NCBI RefSeq assembly: GCF_016584105.1
Contig: NZ_NRSM01000027.1
Coordinates: 1-50,920, forward strand
Length of the DNA stretch: 50,920 nt
DNA from: Ectothiorhodospira shaposhnikovii
Lineage (GTDB): Bacteria; Pseudomonadota; Gammaproteobacteria; Ectothiorhodospirales; Ectothiorhodospiraceae
Direction of reading: 5' to 3'
The notes beneath the pieces are model-generated. The model saw only the letters and a program-made list of their open reading frames with translations, searched no databases and had not been told where the DNA came from. This document shows, one piece after another, positions 47,996-50,920 of this stretch. Made by a program: the position numbers and the translations under genes. The first letter of the stretch is position 1. Each line of letters begins with the position of its first letter.

Positions 47996-49864
47996 GTCGA
48001 GTCGCCCCGGGGAACCACCCCCCGAGGCGCTCACAGAACCGTACGTGAACGTCTCCGCTCATACGGCTCCTCCTATTCAGCCGTTCCATGCAACAGACGC
48101 CAGTGTGCGAACAGCCGGGGCTGTCGACGCACAACGCGCAGCAACCAATGGGCCGCTCGCCGTCGATGGCGTCTCAAACGCTTGAACTTGCGAGTGCCCC
48201 ACAAAGCGAGTTTCCGGTCAATGTGCTGAAGGGTCGGGTATAACGCCGACTTATAGAAAGCACCGTAGTAGTTCAGCCAGCCACGGATCTTGGCATTGAA
48301 CATCGCCGCCAGATCGCCCAGAGCTTTGTCACTGCGTAGCGGCAGTTTCCAACCCCGGACTTCCTGGCGAATCGCCTTAGCGGCCTTGTTGCTGACCGCC
48401 GGACTGAAGTTCACGAAGTACTTGCCGAATCGGTTCTTCGACCGCCTCGGGCGAAAGGTGTACCCCAGAAAATCGAAGGACGTCACGGGATACTCCTGAC
48501 GCCGATCATCGTCCTTACAGTAGACAATGCGGGTCTTCTGCGGGTGAAGTTCCAATCCGCATTCCGCGAAGCGGCGTTCAAGTGCGTTCCGCAGATACTC
48601 GGCCTGTGCCTTCGACCGACAATGGCAGACACCATCATCCGCGTACCGCTCGAACGGGATGCCGGGGAAATTCCGTAGCATCCACGCGTCGAAGGTGTAG
48701 TGCAGGAACAGATTTGCCAGCAGCGGACTGACCACACCCCCTTGCGGGGTGCCCTTCGTTCGCTCCTGTATGCTGCCGTCCGGCAACTGCACCGGGGCCT
48801 GCAACCACCTCTGGACATACAGCCGTACCCAGTTCTCCCGGGCATGGTGACGCACGGCCCGCATCAACAGATCCTGCGGGATGTTGTCGAAGAAACCCTT
48901 GATATCCAGGTCCACGACCCAGTCATTGCGCCAGCAGCGCTTACGCGCCTGCCCGATAGCCTGGTGGGCTGATTTGCCCGGTCGGTACCCGTAGGAGTCG
49001 GAATGGAAATGCGTTTCTAATTCCGGTTCCAGTGCCTGCTTGACCACCGTCTGGGCGATCCGGTCCGCGACAGTAGGGATCCCCAGCGGCCTGACTCCAC
49101 CGTCTGACTTAGGAATCTCCACCCGCTTGACCGGCGGGGGCATGTAGCTCCCGGATGCCAGCCGGTTCCAGAGCTTGTAGAGGTTGTCTTGCAAACACTC
49201 TTCGAACTCCTTCAGCGACTGGTCATCAACACCCGCCCCTCCCTGGTTTGCCTTCACTCGTTTGTAGGCTTCCCACACCTGACGTTTGGTAATGGGAAAC
49301 GGCTTTGCCTGGTTCATGAGAGTCCTCCCATCGCTGGTTGCTCCCACGTCCCAGGCTGGATAGGGCCACCCCTTCGCTCCCGCCCCATTACAGGACGTTC
49401 ATCACTACTACGGGTGACTCCGCCCCTGTACCCCGCATCGGTACTCTCACGCTTGAGGGGCTTCCTCTTGCGTTTCTCCCTTGACATCGGGGTGACAGGT
49501 TCCCGGGTTCCGCACAAGAGCCTGGACCGCATTCTCGCCGCCTTCATGCCGGACGCCGCCTGGGCAGTTAGCAGGTCGCCCCCCAGACTTGTCCCGGGAT
49601 AACGACTGGTCCCGGTTTTGACGTCGTCCCTACGCTTTCGACACCTCATCAGCGGTTCACTCGCGTTCGACTCCACGGTCCATACCTGACAGGGTCTTGC
49701 CCCGCCTTTTCCCAGCTCGCTCACCACCACCTCTCTTAAAGGCAGCAGCAGTGGGTGGTTTGGAGCCCCCGCCTGCACAGCGACTCCGAGGGGCCTTCCC
49801 TCATCTCTTGTGCAGCACAGCTGCACGGAGGACTGTCGTCCTCTAGTGCGCCTTCGCGGCACAC
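47996..49864 (-). mobile_element. Inner group II intron inserted in the outer RT gene
   Basis: A complete 1869-base intron. The 5' end GTGTG fits the GUGYG consensus. Domain V is at 48036-48069 (GAGCCGTA/TACGGTTC, TGAGCG/CGTTCA, GAGA tetraloop, CG bulge), a textbook form with the AGC triad. A domain VI hairpin (CCTCGGGG/CCCCGGGG) follows and the intron ends CTCGAC. The exon junction restores the frame and the Phe codon TTC of FADDF. It encodes its own RT in domain IV (49317-48073). Both boundaries are set by the restored RT sequence, so they are precise to the base apart from ambiguous repeated bases. Confidence 0.92.
48073..49317 (-). CDS. Inner intron reverse transcriptase/maturase
   Basis: A 414-aa group II intron-encoded protein. 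RT motifs: RVKANQGGAGVDDQSL (RT0), KRVEIPKSDGGVRPLGIPTVADRIAQ (RT1-2), WVVDLDIKGFFDNIPQDLL (RT3), GTPQGGVVSPLLANLFLHY (RT4), IPFERYADDGVCHC (RT5, catalytic YADD), then FDFLGYTFRPRRSK (RT7). The maturase (X) domain includes FNAKIRGWLNYYGAFYKSALYPTL. No C-terminal HNH endonuclease is seen. I chose ATG 49317, which overlaps the stop of the run-on outer frame (ATGA); an ATG at 49347 adds 10 residues. All motifs are intact, so the element may be active. Confidence 0.95.
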   Translation of the reverse strand: MNQAKPFPITKRQVWEAYKRVKANQGGAGVDDQSLKEFEECLQDNLYKLWNRLASGSYMPPPVKRVEIPKSDGGVRPLGIPTVADRIAQTVVKQALEPELETHFHSDSYGYRPGKSAHQAIGQARKRCWRNDWVVDLDIKGFFDNIPQDLLMRAVRHHARENWVRLYVQRWLQAPVQLPDGSIQERTKGTPQGGVVSPLLANLFLHYTFDAWMLRNFPGIPFERYADDGVCHCRSKAQAEYLRNALERRFAECGLELHPQKTRIVYCKDDDRRQEYPVTSFDFLGYTFRPRRSKNRFGKYFVNFSPAVSNKAAKAIRQEVRGWKLPLRSDKALGDLAAMFNAKIRGWLNYYGAFYKSALYPTLQHIDRKLALWGTRKFKRLRRHRRRAAHWLLRVVRRQPRLFAHWRLLHGTAE

Positions 49865-50696
49865 AATCATCCGCAAAGCGGATGATGTACGCCTGTCCGG
49901 CACAGCGCGGCTTGATCCGCTTCTCAAACCACACATCCAGCACATAGTGCAAATAGATGTTCGCCAGTATCGGCGAGATCACACCGCCCTGTGGGGTTCC
50001 CGTGTGCGGATGGAGTACAGATCCATCTCGCTCCAGGATTCCGGCCTTCAGCCAGCTGGCAATGAGACCAACGAACGGTTTATCGTCAATCCGCTCCGCC
50101 AGCATCCGTAGCAGCCAGTCATGGTCAATGTTGTCGAAGAAGCCTTTAATGTCGGCTTCGACAACATAACCGTGACGTCCAAACTGCAGCTCATAGGTGA
50201 GATCCTTGGCCGCCTGCTGTGCACCACGCTTCGGCCGGTAGCCATAGCTGGTGGAGAGAAAATCCATTTCGTAGATAGCCTCCAGCAACAGGCGTGCTGC
50301 CGCCTGAAGCAGTCGGTCTTCCACCACCGGAATTCCCAGCGGTCGTTCCTTGCCGTTCCCCTTCGGAATGTACCGGCGCCGGATCAACCGGCTTCGATAC
50401 TCGTTACGTTTCAGGCGTTCTACCAGTTGTCTGATGTTTTCACTCAGGTTCTTGCCATATTCGGCCATGGTCACCTTGTCCACGCCCGGGGCTCCCCTTT
50501 GATTCAGGGTGCGCCATGCATGGTGCAGTAGTGATTCATTCAGAAGGCCATAAAGGTTTTGGAATCGGTGGGCTTTCGCAGTGCCCGCCTTGATGGATAT
50601 CGCCCGCAGGAAGGTTGGCTCGTCGTTCTCCGGCCCGACAGTGTCCGGCGCGAGTGGCCTTTGCGGACTGTGTATGACTGTCACCCCCTTCCCCAT
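49865..50696 (-). CDS. Outer intron reverse transcriptase/maturase, first part (split by inner intron)
   Basis: The N-terminal 277 codons of a group II intron RT. Motifs in order: NQRGAPGVDKVT, RRRYIPKGNGKERPLGIPVVEDRLLQ (RT1-2), GYRPKRGAQQA, VVEADIKGFFDNIDHDWLL (RT3), GTPQGGVISPILANIYLHYVLD (RT4) and YIIRFADD (RT5). The frame ends with the first base of a Phe codon at 49865, where the inner intron begins GTGTG. If unspliced, the frame reads on through inner-intron RNA to a stop at 49314, overlapping the inner RT ATG. The second part is at 47995-47460. Removal of the intron gives FADDFVCAFQYRAD. Confidence 0.88.
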
Positions 50697-50920
50697 GTGA
50701 TCGGCTCTACCGTCTCGGAGTAGTATGAGGTGATCCGACTCCCCGGTGGCCGTCAGGTCACGTTCCCTTTCTCGGGGTCCGCTTTCCTTACCTGGACCGC
50801 GGCGGCTGTCAAGGTGGTTGGAACCCGGGTCATGCAGCCTCTAATGAAGCACGAGGATCATTTTGAATTTCAGGGTTGAGCCACACCGGACCCACCGGCG
50901 TCCAGTTACGGGTCTCACCG

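Larger units (their letters stand above)
47352..50920 (-). mobile_element. Outer group II intron of a twintron (5' end outside the window)
   Basis: A large group II intron read on the minus strand. Its 3' end holds domain V at 47392-47424 (GAGCCCGG/CCGGGATC outer stem, TGCGG/CCGCA inner stem, GAAAA loop, CG bulge and the AGC triad), then a domain VI hairpin ending TACTGCGAC at 47352. Its domain IV carries an RT gene split by a second intron (49864-47996). Bases 50697-50920 are domain I-type structured sequence; the 5' end lies beyond the window. The 3' exon is the leader of the 141-aa gene. The 3' boundary is inferred from the AY ending. Confidence 0.8.

Overview
The window comes from a GC-rich, halophilic or haloalkaliphilic gammaproteobacterium, most likely of the Ectothiorhodospiraceae (Thioalkalivibrio, Ectothiorhodospira or Halorhodospira type). 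This is an inference from three things: classical gammaproteobacterial gene orders (recA-recX-alaS-lysC-csrA-tRNA-Ser and pyrG-kdsA-eno-ftsB-ispD-ispF), a glycine betaine operon of the glycine/sarcosine methylation type next to metK, and GC-rich codon use in the core genes.

Layout. 1-6000: a heme-iron acquisition locus (HemS-like protein, FecI/FecR-type sigma and anti-sigma pair, TonB-dependent receptor with a signalling domain) with Fur-box-like palindromes. 6100-13050 (minus strand): tRNA-Ser, csrA, lysC, alaS, recX, recA, pncC and a PilZ protein. 13269-17633: pcm, a host-attachment-family protein, mutS and a 7Fe ferredoxin gene. 17648-23105 (minus): the ispF-ispD-ftsB-eno-kdsA-pyrG block. 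23314-26444 (minus): tonB, two exbD paralogues and exbB behind a Fur box, plus a flavodoxin gene. 27105-29952: gsmt-sdmt-metK, making the osmolyte glycine betaine and its methyl donor. 30000-39015: tex, a DUF3581 gene, a VTT membrane protein, a Tat-type M48 lipoprotein protease, an esterase and two paired GTPases. 39110-44071: a TacA/TacT-like toxin-antitoxin pair joined to a wrecked Wadjet (JetABCD) locus, a soluble Cache-type chemotaxis-like protein and bluB.

44050-50920 is the most unusual part. An AT-richer block carries three unrelated genes on the minus strand: a 141-aa protein of unknown function, a TIR-like/winged-helix protein and a QueC-like PP-loop protein. An attC-like imperfect palindrome separates the first two, and ORF-less group II intron remnants in the opposite orientation abut the stop codons of the last two. 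This looks like an integron cassette array invaded by attC-targeting introns, with no integrase in view.

Upstream of the first cassette gene sits a group II intron whose reverse-transcriptase gene is split, inside the codon after the FADD catalytic motif, by a second complete group II intron with its own RT. Removing the inner intron (49864 to 47996) restores the outer RT frame exactly, so this is a twintron. The outer intron runs off the right edge of the window.
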